Positions 26,875 through 35,435 of a DNA stretch of 64,000 nucleotides are shown here, in pieces; the first letter of the stretch is position 1, and every line of letters starts with the position of its first letter. The stretch spans positions 992,001 to 1,056,000 of the forward strand of contig NZ_FPHO01000003.1 of assembly GCF_900117455.1 (NCBI RefSeq), in the 5' to 3' direction. Below the pieces are notes generated by a model that saw only the letters and a program-made list of their open reading frames with translations, searched no databases and had not been told where the DNA came from. Both the position numbers and the translations under genes were made by a program. The DNA is from Hyphomicrobium sp. CS1GBMeth3 (GTDB lineage: Bacteria > Pseudomonadota > Alphaproteobacteria > Rhizobiales > Hyphomicrobiaceae).

Positions 26875-28158
26875 TCACGCGGCGGGCGGATCCTCGGCCT
26901 CACTCACTGAGGCGCTCAGTGGGTCGAAATTCGTCACGGTTTGCGCGGCAATGGCGGCATCGGTGAAGACCACGCGGTCCTCTGCAATTTCGGGGCGGCG
27001 GCGCATACGCTCCACGACGTAGGCAATAAGGACGATGTGGACCCCAGCCGTGAACATGTACAGCGTGGGCATACCAGCGTATTGCTTCCAGACGGACGGG
27101 AGCAACGGCCCCGCCGCCGCGCCCACACTGTAGATCAAGAGCAGCCCGCTCGACACCTCGACATAGTCGTGCGGCTCCGCGACGTCGTTGGCGTGGGCGA
27201 CCGCCAGCGGATAGAGCGGAAACGAGCCGAAACCGAAGAATACGCCCGCAGCCATGATTGCAGTATGGTCAGCTGCGGGAATGAGCACGGTTGCAACCGC
27301 CGCCGCGATTGCAATGGCAGCAGCAACGAGCATGACGATGCGTCGATCCATGCGATCGGAGATCACCCCAAGCGGCCACTGCCCGAGCGCCCCGCCGAGA
27401 ACGACAGCACTCATATAAAGTCCGACATTCACGACATCCATGCCGAGGTTCTGGGCGAAAACCGGACCGAGTGTCCAGAAAGACCCGTTTGCAAGGCCGA
27501 CGGCGAAGCACCCTCCGACCCCGACCGGCGAGATACCGTAAAGCCGAAAGAGCCGTGGTCGAACGAACTCAGCGGGCGTAGGCGTCGACGCCGCAGTGAA
27601 CGCAACGGGAATCGCAGCGATAGACACGAGAATTGACGCCAGCCCGAACAAGGCAAAGGAACTCGGCTGTGCAAGCCCGATCATCATCTGGCCGGCCGTG
27701 AGCACCGTCAGATTGATCATGATATAAACGGAAAATACGGCGCCCCTTGATTGATTGTCCGCCTTCGCGTTGAGCCAGCTTTCGATCACGATGTAGAGCA
27801 CGGCAAAGCAATAACCGGAGAAGGCGCGCAACACCCACCAGAGCACGGGATCGACCTCCATCGCGTGCAAGATCGGCACCGCCGACGCGAGCGATGTCAT
27901 TGCGAGAAAAGCTCGGATATGCCCGGCCCGCCGCACAAGTATCGGCCCATGCACGCAGCCCGCCGTGAAGCCGACGAAATAGGCGGTGCCGAGCAGGCCG
28001 ATTTCGAGAGGAATGAAATTCTCTAGATTTGCCCGGACCGGGATCAGTGTGATTTGAAGGCCGTTGCCCGCAAGCAAAACCGCCACGCTGACGAGAAGCG
28101 CAGACACGGGCGCAATAGCGCCTAGGAGCGAAAAGGGTGTCGATACCCCCCGATTCAA
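26875..28158 (-). CDS. MFS transporter (YcaD-like)
   Basis: A twelve-helix major facilitator protein. Conserved pieces include GLLGTAYFVGFTAGCVHGP, the loop LVRRAGHIRAFLAM, WLNAKADNQSRGAVFSVY and GVISDRMDRRIVM. This fits the YcaD-type subgroup; substrate unknown. The start is uncertain. I chose TTG 28158, with GGGAACGGA upstream, giving 427 residues; another TTG at 28242 adds 28 residues before the first helix, and no ATG lies near. It is convergent with the SulP gene. Confidence 0.82.
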   Translation of the reverse strand: MNRGVSTPFSLLGAIAPVSALLVSVAVLLAGNGLQITLIPVRANLENFIPLEIGLLGTAYFVGFTAGCVHGPILVRRAGHIRAFLAMTSLASAVPILHAMEVDPVLWWVLRAFSGYCFAVLYIVIESWLNAKADNQSRGAVFSVYIMINLTVLTAGQMMIGLAQPSSFALFGLASILVSIAAIPVAFTAASTPTPAEFVRPRLFRLYGISPVGVGGCFAVGLANGSFWTLGPVFAQNLGMDVVNVGLYMSAVVLGGALGQWPLGVISDRMDRRIVMLVAAAIAIAAAVATVLIPAADHTAIMAAGVFFGFGSFPLYPLAVAHANDVAEPHDYVEVSSGLLLIYSVGAAAGPLLPSVWKQYAGMPTLYMFTAGVHIVLIAYVVERMRRRPEIAEDRVVFTDAAIAAQTVTNFDPLSASVSEAEDPPAA

Positions 28159-28323
28159 CGCGATCCGTTCCCGATAACAACCTCTAACCGATGCGAAGCA
28201 CCGTACCCGATTGATTTCGGGTAAGCTGGCCCTGCCGTTCAAACACTCGGAGGATCAGATAGTTCAACACGCCGTATCGATAAAAATCACGCGATGGCGC
28301 ACTCGCCCTCGGCGCCGATTCCA

Positions 28324-28812
28324 TCAGAGACGCAACAGACGATACATCACCAGCGCATCGACATCGCCAAGCGTCGGATGAGCGAAAGCAGCCGGCAGGC
28401 GCCCCACAATCTCGAACCCTAGGCTCTGCCACAGCCGAACGGCCCGCGTGTTCGTGCTGACGACCAGATTGAACTGCATAGCCCGAAACCCACGCTCACG
28501 AGCGCGGTCGAGCGAATGCAAGCACATCGCCCGGGCGACACCGCGGCCTGCGAACGTAGCGCCGGTCACATAGCCGCAGTTGGCAACATGTGCCCCTCCA
28601 CCGGCCTGATTGGCTTTGAGATAATAGGTACCGGCAATCTCCCCATTCATCTCAGCAACAAAGGTCTCGCGATCAGCCCCGGTCCAATACTGAAGCGCGG
28701 CCTCCCGGGACATATCGTGCGGCAGCGCATACGTCTCACCGGCTCGGATCACAGGCTCGAGGAGACGCCACAGCGCTTCGGCGTCAGTCTCGCGATAAGG
28801 TCGGATTGGCAT
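28324..28812 (-). CDS. GNAT family N-acetyltransferase
   Basis: A 162-residue acetyltransferase. It starts MPIRPYRETDAEALWRLLEP; the acetyl-CoA loop region reads VTGATFAGRGVARAMCLHSL (Q/RxxGxG/A type), and the C-terminal part has NTRAVRLWQSLGFEIVGRLP. The acceptor is unknown. ATG 28812 is used; the upstream part of the open frame lies in the preceding VOC gene. It is four bases after that gene, so the two probably form an operon. Confidence 0.87.
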   Translation of the reverse strand: MPIRPYRETDAEALWRLLEPVIRAGETYALPHDMSREAALQYWTGADRETFVAEMNGEIAGTYYLKANQAGGGAHVANCGYVTGATFAGRGVARAMCLHSLDRARERGFRAMQFNLVVSTNTRAVRLWQSLGFEIVGRLPAAFAHPTLGDVDALVMYRLLRL

Positions 28813-28816
28813 GCGA

Positions 28817-29254
28817 TCAGCCGATCGGGGGGTGCGCCCAGGGATCATAGCTGCCGAAGCTCCAGGTATGCCCTTCGGGGTCGCGCACGGAATAGCTGCA
28901 CCCTCCATAGCTTTCGCCGCGCGGCGCGATCACGGTCTCGGCACCCGCGGCCGAGGCGCGTGCGAAATGCGAATCCACATTGTCGACGATGACGTAGATC
29001 GACTGCGTGCACCGCCCGCCCGCGCGCTCAGGCAACGTCATGACCATTTTCCCAAATTCGCCGCCACCATCTGGCCCGAGCATGATCATGCCGTTCACAA
29101 AGGTCAGCTCGGCGTGCACGACCTTACCGGCTTCGTTCCGATAGACCGCGCGCGCCTCGAAGCCGAATGCACGAACGAGCCACTCCAGGGCGGCGTCGGC
29201 GTCCTTGTAGCCGAGGCAAGAGATCAGTCGGCTGCCCGTGAAATTGTCGGTCAT
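28817..29254 (-). CDS. VOC family (glyoxalase-like) protein
   Basis: A 145-residue VOC-fold protein with two repeats: LISCLGYKDADAALEWLVRAFGF (interrupted here only by length) and the late GGCSYSVRDPEGHTWSFGSYDPW. The end fits the PhnB/glyoxalase-like subgroup. ATG 29254 is preceded by GGGAG nine bases upstream, so it is preferred over 29296. The substrate is unknown. The gene is followed after four bases by the acetyltransferase. Confidence 0.82.
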   Translation of the reverse strand: MTDNFTGSRLISCLGYKDADAALEWLVRAFGFEARAVYRNEAGKVVHAELTFVNGMIMLGPDGGGEFGKMVMTLPERAGGRCTQSIYVIVDNVDSHFARASAAGAETVIAPRGESYGGCSYSVRDPEGHTWSFGSYDPWAHPPIG

Positions 29255-29397
29255 ATCGAAACTCCCTGCGGCTCCTGGCGGGTGTGCCATGATCATAAAA
29301 TAAGCAAATCGAGTGTGACCATTCTCCTGACACGCTCGCGCGACGGATTTCCGGCGCTCGGGACGTTCCTCCTACGGATCATGAGTAGGGGGACGCG

Positions 29398-30924
29398 ATG
29401 TACGGCACCATCGCAACGGTCGCATTCGTAGGCGTCGAGGCGCGCCCAGTCGAGGTCCAGGTGCGAATCTCGCCCGGCCAACAAGCCTTCGCCATCGTGG
29501 GCCTACCCGACAAGGCCGTTGCCGAAAGCCGCGAACGCGTACGCAACGCGCTGCACGCCGTGGGCCTCGGGCTGCCGTACAAGCACATCACGGTCAACCT
29601 CGCACCCGCCGATCTACCGAAGGAAGGCAGCCATTTCGACCTTGCCATCGTGCTCGCTCTTATGGTCGCGATGGAGGCCATCGCCCCGGATGCCATCGAG
29701 CGCTACGCCGCCGTCGGCGAGCTTGCCCTCGACGGCTCGATACGCCCGATCCCAGGCGCCCTCCCGGCCGCAATCGGCGCCAACGCACTTGCCAAGGGCC
29801 TGATCTGCCCCGCCGAATGCGGCCCCGAGGCCGCCTGGGCCGGCGAGGACGTGGATATCCTCGCGGCGCCGCACCTCCTATCGCTCGTTAATCATTTCAA
29901 AGGCTTGCAAACGCTGAGCAGACCGAAGCCAGCGCTGTCGCGAGAGACAACGACACTACCTGACCTCCGCGACGTGCGCGGCCAGGAAAGCGCCAAGCGC
30001 ACGCTCGAGGTCGCGGCCGCCGGCGGCCACAACCTCCTGATGATCGGTCCTCCCGGCTCAGGTAAGTCCATGCTCGCCGCACGCCTGCCCTCGATCCTGC
30101 CGTCACTGACGCCGGAGGAGATGCTCGAGGTCTCGATGGTGCACAGCCTCGCCGGTGAGCTGATGGGGGGCAAGCTGTGCACCGAGCGCCCGTTTCGCGC
30201 ACCGCATCATTCGGCGAGCATGGCGGCGCTGGTCGGAGGTGGCACGCGCCCGCGCCCCGGCGAAGCAAGCCTCGCCCATCTCGGCGTGCTGTTCCTCGAC
30301 GAGCTGCCCGAGTTCCAGCCGGCCGTGCTCGATGCCCTGCGCCAACCGCTCGAAACCGGGGAGCTCGTCATCGCGCGCGCCAACCATCGCATCGCCTACC
30401 CTGCTCGCCTGCAGCTCATCGCGGCGATGAACCCCTGCCGATGCGGCGGCGGCCCAGGGCAGACCTGCAAGCGCGGCCCTCGCTGCGCGGCCGATTATCA
30501 AGCCCGCATCTCGGGCCCGCTATTGGACCGCATCGATCTCCAGATCGAGGTCCCGGCCGTATCGGCATCCGATCTCGTGCTGCCGCCTCCGAAGGAAGGT
30601 AGCGCCGAGGTTCGCACCCGCGTCAGCGCGGCCCGCAGCCTCCAGCGCGAGCGCTTCAAGGCCTATGGCGCAACGAGCCTCCGCACCAATGCCGAATGCA
30701 CGGGGCACGCCCTGGAAAAATTCGCCCAGCCGGACGACGCCGGCCTGGCACTAATCCGTCAGGCCGCCGACACACTGAAGCTCTCTGCGCGGGGGTATCA
30801 TCGCACGCTGCGTGTTGCACGCACGCTCGCTGACCTTGATGGCACGGATAGTGTCGGCCGCATACACGTGGCGGAAGCGCTATCCTACCGCGGCGAGACA
30901 CTGCGCAGCCAGCCCGCCGTATGA
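29398..30924 (+). CDS. comM: ComM/YifB family Mg-chelatase-like AAA+ ATPase
   Basis: A 508-residue AAA+ protein. The N-terminal part has AFVGVEARPVEVQV and the ChlI-type domain; Walker A is IGPPGSGKSMLAARLP near residue 215, Walker B is LFLDELPEFQPAVLDALRQP, and a zinc-like CRCGG...C segment lies in AAMNPCRCGGG. ComM is a hexameric helicase that promotes branch migration during natural transformation; most bacteria carry it whether or not competence is known. GshB and ComM are usually close in Hyphomicrobiales, as here. Confidence 0.94.
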   Translation: MYGTIATVAFVGVEARPVEVQVRISPGQQAFAIVGLPDKAVAESRERVRNALHAVGLGLPYKHITVNLAPADLPKEGSHFDLAIVLALMVAMEAIAPDAIERYAAVGELALDGSIRPIPGALPAAIGANALAKGLICPAECGPEAAWAGEDVDILAAPHLLSLVNHFKGLQTLSRPKPALSRETTTLPDLRDVRGQESAKRTLEVAAAGGHNLLMIGPPGSGKSMLAARLPSILPSLTPEEMLEVSMVHSLAGELMGGKLCTERPFRAPHHSASMAALVGGGTRPRPGEASLAHLGVLFLDELPEFQPAVLDALRQPLETGELVIARANHRIAYPARLQLIAAMNPCRCGGGPGQTCKRGPRCAADYQARISGPLLDRIDLQIEVPAVSASDLVLPPPKEGSAEVRTRVSAARSLQRERFKAYGATSLRTNAECTGHALEKFAQPDDAGLALIRQAADTLKLSARGYHRTLRVARTLADLDGTDSVGRIHVAEALSYRGETLRSQPAV

Positions 30925-30959
30925 AAAGTGGGCCGCAGCATGCACCCACGGCCCACTTT
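30925..30959. terminator. Bidirectional hairpin between comM and folD
   Basis: AAAGTGGGCCG (30925-30935) pairs perfectly with CGGCCCACTTT (30949-30959). It starts directly after the comM stop codon and lies before the folD stop, so it can serve both convergent genes. The A and T ends of the arms give short U-tracts on both strands. Confidence 0.7.
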
Positions 30960-30979
30960 CCAGCAGCTATTCCGGGCGT

Positions 30980-31855
30980 CTAATCCTTGATGCCCTTTTG
31001 AATCTTCGCCGCAACGATGGTGTTCTGCAGCAGGCATGCGATGGTCATCGGCCCGACACCACCCGGCACCGGCGTGATCGCGCCCGCGACCTCAGCGCAT
31101 TCGTCATAAGCAACGTCGCCGACGAGCTTAGTCTTGCCGTTTTCACCCGGCACGCGGTTGATGCCGACATCGATAACGATAGCGCCCGGCTTGATCCAAT
31201 CGCGCTTGACCATCTCGGGAATGCCGACGGCCGCAACCAGGAGATCGGCACCACGGCACACAGCCGGAAGGTCCTTGGTCTTGGAATGCGCGATCGTCAC
31301 CGTGCAGCTCTCGCGCAGAAGCAATGCGGCCATCGGCTTGCCCACGATGTTCGAGCGACCGATGACGACAGCATTCAGACCCTTGAGGTCCTTGGCCACC
31401 GTCTTGGCAAGAATGGCCGATCCTGTGGGCGTGCACGGTACGAGCGCCCGCTCGCCGATCCAAAGACGGCCAACGTTGGTCGGGTGGAAACCATCGACGT
31501 CCTTGTCCGGGTGGATCGAGTTGAGCACCTTCTCGGCGTTGACGTGCTTCGGCAGCGGCAACTGCACGAGGATGCCGTTGACGTTCGGATTGGCATTGAG
31601 GCGCTGCACCAGCGCCAGGATCTCGCTCTCGCTGGTCGTGTCCGCCAGCTTGTATTCGAACGACTGCATGCCGACTTCGACGGTCTGCGCGGCCTTGTTC
31701 TTGACGTAGACCTTGCTCGCAGGATCTTCTCCAACGAGAACAACCGCGAGACCCGGCGTCAGGCCATGGCTCGCCTGGAGCGCTTTGACGTCGACCGCCA
31801 CCTGCTTGCGGACATCGGCCGCGATCGCCTTGCCATCAATGATCTGGGCCGCCAT
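30980..31855 (-). CDS. folD: FolD bifunctional methylene-THF dehydrogenase/cyclohydrolase
   Basis: A 291-residue folate one-carbon enzyme. Motifs include [19 protein letters not shown], with the catalytic Lys/Tyr region, [13 protein letters not shown], the NADP-binding [20 protein letters not shown] and the C-terminal [17 protein letters not shown] 31855 has AGGAGGGAGG just upstream and fits the family start ([12 protein letters not shown]); the longer frame to 31897 would overlap the DUF167 gene. The gene lies in a minus-strand run yggT-DUF167-folD. Confidence 0.96.
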   Translation of the reverse strand: MAAQIIDGKAIAADVRKQVAVDVKALQASHGLTPGLAVVLVGEDPASKVYVKNKAAQTVEVGMQSFEYKLADTTSESEILALVQRLNANPNVNGILVQLPLPKHVNAEKVLNSIHPDKDVDGFHPTNVGRLWIGERALVPCTPTGSAILAKTVAKDLKGLNAVVIGRSNIVGKPMAALLLRESCTVTIAHSKTKDLPAVCRGADLLVAAVGIPEMVKRDWIKPGAIVIDVGINRVPGENGKTKLVGDVAYDECAEVAGAITPVPGGVGPMTIACLLQNTIVAAKIQKGIKD

Positions 31856-31893
31856 GGGCCTCCCTCCTCTTTTTTTCACACTCGTTTTTTGCG

Positions 31894-32241
31894 TCACTCA
31901 AGTTCGGCCAGCCTGCCGGCCAACCGAGCCTCGATCTCCTTTGCGTCGCCGGCGATCTCGACCGATTTCACGCGCGATTTTCCACCCTTGACGAGCCGCA
32001 CACTGCCTTGCGACACGCCGAGCCAACCAGCCAGAAGCTTGATGAGAGCGGCGTTGGCCTCCCCCTCCGCGGGCACCGCGCGCACGCGGGCCTTGAGGGC
32101 AGGCCCCTCAACCGTGTCCTCAACGCCATCGACGGCATCTTTGGACGATTTCGGCGTGATCCGCACGCGCACGATGACGCACGCGCCACCATGCCGCCAC
32201 GGCAGCGCCGAGGGGTCCGACCTCCCGGCAAACGCCGTCAC
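31894..32241 (-). CDS. DUF167 (YggU) family protein
   Basis: A 115-residue protein. The core contains [37 protein letters not shown] and [13 protein letters not shown], the YggU signature. Function unknown. It overlaps the yggT stop by four bases (ATGA), the usual neighbour pairing, and folD begins 38 bases beyond its stop. Confidence 0.92.
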   Translation of the reverse strand: MTAFAGRSDPSALPWRHGGACVIVRVRITPKSSKDAVDGVEDTVEGPALKARVRAVPAEGEANAALIKLLAGWLGVSQGSVRLVKGGKSRVKSVEIAGDAKEIEARLAGRLAELE

Positions 32242-32528
32242 AGGAAGAGCTTGGCGATGTTCGGCAGCACTACGCTCTGGATGAAGAAAATGCCGAGCAG
32301 CAGCACCAGAGGCGAAAAGTCGATGCCACCGAAATCAGGCAGAGCATTGCGAATCGGCCTCAGCACGGGCTCGGTCACCGCCGCAAGAGCCTGCGCCAGC
32401 GCGCTGACGAACCGGTTGTAAGGGTTCACTACGCCGAACGCCATGAGCCAGCTCAGGATCACCGAAGCCAGGATGACATAGACATAGAGCGTGAGGAGAT
32501 AACTGATGAAGCCGAGCAGCTCGATCAT
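32238..32528 (-). CDS. YggT family membrane protein
   Basis: A 96-residue protein with two hydrophobic regions, YLLTLYVYVILASVILSWL near the N-terminus and LVLLLGIFFIQSVVLPNI near the C-terminus, joined by the family loop EPVLRPIRNALPDFGGIDFS. YggT is implicated in membrane-related osmotic or cell-division processes in some bacteria; not established here. The gene overlaps DUF167 by four bases. Confidence 0.9.
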   Translation of the reverse strand: MIELLGFISYLLTLYVYVILASVILSWLMAFGVVNPYNRFVSALAQALAAVTEPVLRPIRNALPDFGGIDFSPLVLLLGIFFIQSVVLPNIAKLFL

Positions 32529-32678
32529 TGGGCGCCCAATCCTTAGGTGCGTCGGAAAAGCTAGCTCCGACGTGTAGCTGCTGAGACCCAGGGCGGCAAG
32601 CCATCACGGCTCCAGCCCCACAGTCGCGCGACATGAAAACGGCCTCGATCAACCAGCGGGCGACCTGCTGGCGATTTC

Positions 32679-32708
32679 TTGACAAGCTCGAGAGCCGGAC
32701 GGTAAATG
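32679..32708 (+). promoter_or_regulatory. Likely promoter of tRNA-Ala
   Basis: A perfect TTGACA (32679-32684) is followed after 18 bases by TAAATG (32703-32708), about 55 bases before the tRNA. It is the best sigma-70-type promoter seen near the tRNA. The -10 is only a moderate match. Confidence 0.4.
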
Positions 32709-32762
32709 CCCGAACCTTGGGCTCGGCTGCGCCGTCCCAAGTCCCATGATGTCCCATGGCTC

Positions 32763-32838
32763 GGGGCCGTAGCTCAGATGGGAGAGCGCTGCAATCGCAC
32801 TGCAGAGGTCAGGGGTTCGATTCCCCTCGGCTCCACCA
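32763..32838 (+). tRNA. tRNA-Ala (anticodon CGC)
   Basis: A 76-base cloverleaf with encoded CCA. The acceptor arm GGGGCCG pairs with CGGCTCC (one G-T), the D arm contains GCTCAGATGGGAGAGC, the anticodon stem CTGCA/TGCAG encloses ATCGCAC giving anticodon CGC, and the T arm is AGGGGTTCGATTCCCCT. All stems pair. The 3' part of this gene is duplicated at 37422-37468, marking the insertion of a mobile element at its end; the tRNA itself remains intact. Confidence 0.95.
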
Positions 32839-32848
32839 ATTAAATCAA
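32792..32848 (+). repeat. Left attachment-site repeat (57 bp, tRNA 3' end)
   Basis: This 57-base segment begins in the anticodon stem of the tRNA-Ala gene and runs ten bases past CCA. It is identical to 37422-37478. It is read as the left boundary of the integrated element, with the tRNA gene as the original target. Confidence 0.92.
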
Positions 32849-32884
32849 GACGTTATCCCATCATCTCGTTTCGCTGGATTTGGC

Positions 32885-32907
32885 GGGCACACACCGGGCA
32901 CACACGG
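32885..32907 (+). repeat. Left putative integrase arm-type repeats
   Basis: Two adjacent copies of GGGCACACAC lie 36 bases inside the left attachment repeat. The 18-base core CACACACCGGGCACACAC (32888-32905) recurs exactly at 37275-37292 near the other end, in the same orientation. Tyrosine integrases bind such arm sites in addition to the core site; that role is inferred. Confidence 0.55.
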
Positions 32908-32972
32908 ATGCGGCGTCGCATGTTGTCGCGATGTGTCGGCAAGTTCGTCACTGCGTGTGTGCCGTATCGCGG

Positions 32973-33971
32973 CTATGAGCGCGTCTTGCGTGCGCGCCCA
33001 CGCTTCTTGCGCGGTGGCGAACTTGGCTCCGGAAGCAGAGTCCATTGCGCCGGTCGCGGCTGTTGACCGAGCACGGCTTCAAGCTGCGCGACCAGATCAA
33101 TGCGCTTGTTTCGGCTGAGCGTGGCGAGGTTCTGCTGCCGCCACTTCACCGCTGGCAGCCTGTCCACCTTGGGTATCGGCAAGAGCGGCCAATCCGGTTC
33201 GCCCGCTTCGAAGCTGACCAGAAACCTGCGATGCGCCTCAGGCATGTTGCCGACTATGGCATCCACGATGTCGGTGCGCGCCCGCAGGAGATCCTCAAGC
33301 GCAACCGGCTCCTCGGTCATGCCATCGAAGCTGTTGGCGAAGGCAGAGGTAATGTCCTTGGGCCTCGCGGCCAAAACTTCGGCCATCGGCCGGGTATGGC
33401 TGAGCAGGTAGACGATGAAGGCGGCGCGCAGCTCGTCGCTGATGCCTTCATTGGCCAGCAGGGCGCGAACATCGAACAGATCGCGCGGGTGCTGGCGGTC
33501 GAGCGCGGCCACGATCTTGCCGGCATAGAGATCAGGGAACGAAAGCACCTGGATTTCCGCGAAGCCGAAGCGATCCTCGACCGCTTGGCTGACATTGCGC
33601 AGCTCGGGTTCGTAGGCACAGCCGCGCAAGACCGGCGTCACCTCGACCGTGATCTGCACGCCCCGTTCACGGATGAACAGTTTGGTGATCGCCCCTTCCG
33701 TTACGGAGGTGGTGATGCGCGAGCCGCGAATGCCTTTCTCAACACGCTCCGCCACGCGCTTCATCGCCTTGTCGATGGCGCCAAGCGAGCGGCTGCGGTT
33801 AAGAACCGGCAGATAGGTGAGGTCGATATCGACAGAAAGTCGTGGCAGATCCCGGACGAACAGGTTGATGGCGGTGCCGCCCTTGAGGGCGAACGACTCC
33901 TCGCGCGCGATGAAGGGAATGGCGCGAAGCAGCAAATTTACCTGGCGCAGATAGACATCATTGAACGCCAT
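32973..33971 (-). CDS. abiEii: AbiEii-type nucleotidyltransferase toxin
   Basis: A 332-residue DUF1814/AbiEii toxin of a type IV toxin-antitoxin pair; family members transfer nucleotides to tRNA 3' ends or other targets and cause growth arrest during phage infection. The nucleotidyltransferase motifs are KGGTAINLF (30-38) and LSVDIDLTY with D48 and D50. Helices with DLYAGKIVAALDRQHPRDLFD follow. The C-terminus is basic (KKRGRARKTRS). ATG 33971 is preferred over the TTG at 33974. It overlaps abiEi by 14 bases, so toxin translation is coupled to the antitoxin. Confidence 0.88.
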   Translation of the reverse strand: MAFNDVYLRQVNLLLRAIPFIAREESFALKGGTAINLFVRDLPRLSVDIDLTYLPVLNRSRSLGAIDKAMKRVAERVEKGIRGSRITTSVTEGAITKLFIRERGVQITVEVTPVLRGCAYEPELRNVSQAVEDRFGFAEIQVLSFPDLYAGKIVAALDRQHPRDLFDVRALLANEGISDELRAAFIVYLLSHTRPMAEVLAARPKDITSAFANSFDGMTEEPVALEDLLRARTDIVDAIVGNMPEAHRRFLVSFEAGEPDWPLLPIPKVDRLPAVKWRQQNLATLSRNKRIDLVAQLEAVLGQQPRPAQWTLLPEPSSPPRKKRGRARKTRS

Positions 33972-34788
33972 CAAGATCCCCGGGGACAGTCATCAGGTAT
34001 TTGGGATCGAATCGTCCTCCTTTGACAAGCATCCGTTTGCCCTTGCCGAGATCGACGGCACCGCGATCGAGGTGCCGGAGCCAGGAATGCTTGTGGCGGT
34101 CGGCGAAGAAGAAGAACAGCCGCTTGACCTTCACGCTTTTGCAGTCGGCGAGCAGTGTCTGGAGGCGGCGGGGGCTCAGCGTGCTTAATCCCTCCATCAG
34201 CATGTCCGCCTGGTGGAAGCTTTCATGGTCGGGCAGTTCGTCGAGCAATTCGAGGATGGCGCGCTCCGGGCTTGAAAGGACAAGCGGCCAGTTCCATGGC
34301 CCCCAGGGCTGAACGATCGTGCCGGCCTGCTGCTTATCCGATGGGGGGCCGGCCTCCAGGCTGTGCGGAGCCGTCGAGACGCGATGCTTGTGAAACAGCC
34401 TGCCGGCGTTGCGATAGGCGAAGCTGGCGTCGGTCGGAAGATCCGTGAGCCAGGTCGGCGGCTTGTCGGGACCGTAGAGATAGACAGTCGGCGTACCCTG
34501 CTGCAGGTAATGGGCGTAGCCCTGGAGTTCGAGCGCGGTGCGGCCGCCGACTCCAAGATCGCGCGCAAGGAGCGTCTGCAATGAAACGACTATCTGTTGC
34601 CACGCGAGGGGACCGCGTGGACGGAGATAAACGCGCCGTGTCGGCTGAACAAGCCATCCGGACGCTTCGTACTTGCGCAGCAGATTGGCGGTATAGCCGT
34701 GGCTGCTAAGCCAGGCGGAATCGACGGGCATCCCCTCGGGAAGGTGCTTTGCCAGCCAGTTCAGCTTCGAGCCTTTTTGTGTACCCAT
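33958..34788 (-). CDS. abiEi: AbiEi-type antitoxin / transcriptional repressor
   Basis: A 276-residue antitoxin partner. The N-terminal winged helix is visible (LNWLAKHLPEG, AWLSSHGYTANLLRKYEASG, WLVQPTRRVYLRPRG), followed by the AbiEi core. In studied systems this protein both neutralises AbiEii without direct binding and represses its own operon through its N-terminal domain. The start codon sits inside a perfect inverted repeat (34779-34795), fitting autorepression. The gene precedes and overlaps abiEii. Confidence 0.85.
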   Translation of the reverse strand: MGTQKGSKLNWLAKHLPEGMPVDSAWLSSHGYTANLLRKYEASGWLVQPTRRVYLRPRGPLAWQQIVVSLQTLLARDLGVGGRTALELQGYAHYLQQGTPTVYLYGPDKPPTWLTDLPTDASFAYRNAGRLFHKHRVSTAPHSLEAGPPSDKQQAGTIVQPWGPWNWPLVLSSPERAILELLDELPDHESFHQADMLMEGLSTLSPRRLQTLLADCKSVKVKRLFFFFADRHKHSWLRHLDRGAVDLGKGKRMLVKGGRFDPKYLMTVPGDLDGVQ

Positions 34789-34860
34789 GGTACACTTTAT
34801 AGCATACTAATGAACCAGCCGTCTAGTTTCAGCAAACGCGAAATAGTGTACCATAAGTAC
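34779..34860. promoter_or_regulatory. Repeated GTGTACC operator sites of the abiE region
   Basis: GTGTACC-CAT-GGTACAC (34779-34795) is a perfect inverted repeat covering the abiEi start codon. A third GTGTACC is at 34846-34852, followed by ATAAGTAC (34853-34860), a degenerate second palindrome. The two sites are 67 bases apart in A/T-rich DNA between abiEi and the divergent gene at 34890. AbiEi is the obvious candidate to bind them, which would place both divergent genes under one control. Confidence 0.6.
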
Positions 34861-34889
34861 ATAAAACGCAAATAACGTGAACCATCGCC

Positions 34890-35408
34890 ATGACCTTCGC
34901 CAATGCCAGCCGCGGCCTGCGGATCGCCGAGACCGATTACGAATACATGACGGAAGGCGCCTACGGCCTGATCTTCCTCGACCGGAAGCTTGGACGAATC
35001 CGCAAGGTCTACCGGCGACGGCAGGACGCCGATCAGGCGCATTGTTCGGCCGTTTTTGAATCCGAACGGCAGGCTTTCGAACTGGCCGCGCGTGTGCCGG
35101 AGATATCCGCGCTGGTTCCGCTGTATTTCGGCCAGAGCGAAGCGGGTAGGATCATCGACCGTGACGGAAAGGACGTCACCGGCGAGGTCTACCCATGTCT
35201 CTCGTTCGAGGCCGAATACCTGCCAGGGACGTTTGAAAAGATTGGCACGATCGACGCGAGCGAACGGCAGCGGGTCATGTCACTCTTCTTTTCTGCGGAC
35301 ATCAAACACATGACGGATGCGTCCGTGCGCATCGCCAACGGCGTTGTCGACAAGGTTATCGATTTCGCTGTGCGCGAGATCGAACTGGAGGCTCAACCGC
35401 TCTGTTAG
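34890..35408 (+). CDS. Unknown protein resembling a lone protein-kinase N-lobe
   Basis: A 172-residue protein of no recognised family. The order of features resembles the small lobe of a kinase: TEGAYGLIFL (21-30) like a glycine loop, RIRKVY with Lys39 like beta-3, FESERQAFELA (56-66) like the alpha-C helix with its Glu, VPLYFG (76-81) like beta-4, and a hinge-like SFEAEYLPGTFEKI (105-118). No HRD or DFG equivalent follows and the protein ends 50 residues later, so catalytic activity is unlikely. It diverges from abiEi across shared operator repeats. The fold call is inference. Confidence 0.5.
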   Translation: MTFANASRGLRIAETDYEYMTEGAYGLIFLDRKLGRIRKVYRRRQDADQAHCSAVFESERQAFELAARVPEISALVPLYFGQSEAGRIIDRDGKDVTGEVYPCLSFEAEYLPGTFEKIGTIDASERQRVMSLFFSADIKHMTDASVRIANGVVDKVIDFAVREIELEAQPLC

Positions 35409-35435
35409 CCCACCGGCTGGATGCAGAGCCGGCCT

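Noticed and set aside
30812..32284. A 490-codon plus-strand frame across folD and the DUF167 gene
   Set aside because: Both minus-strand genes are recognised with proper starts; the plus frame has no domain and spans two unrelated genes and their gap.
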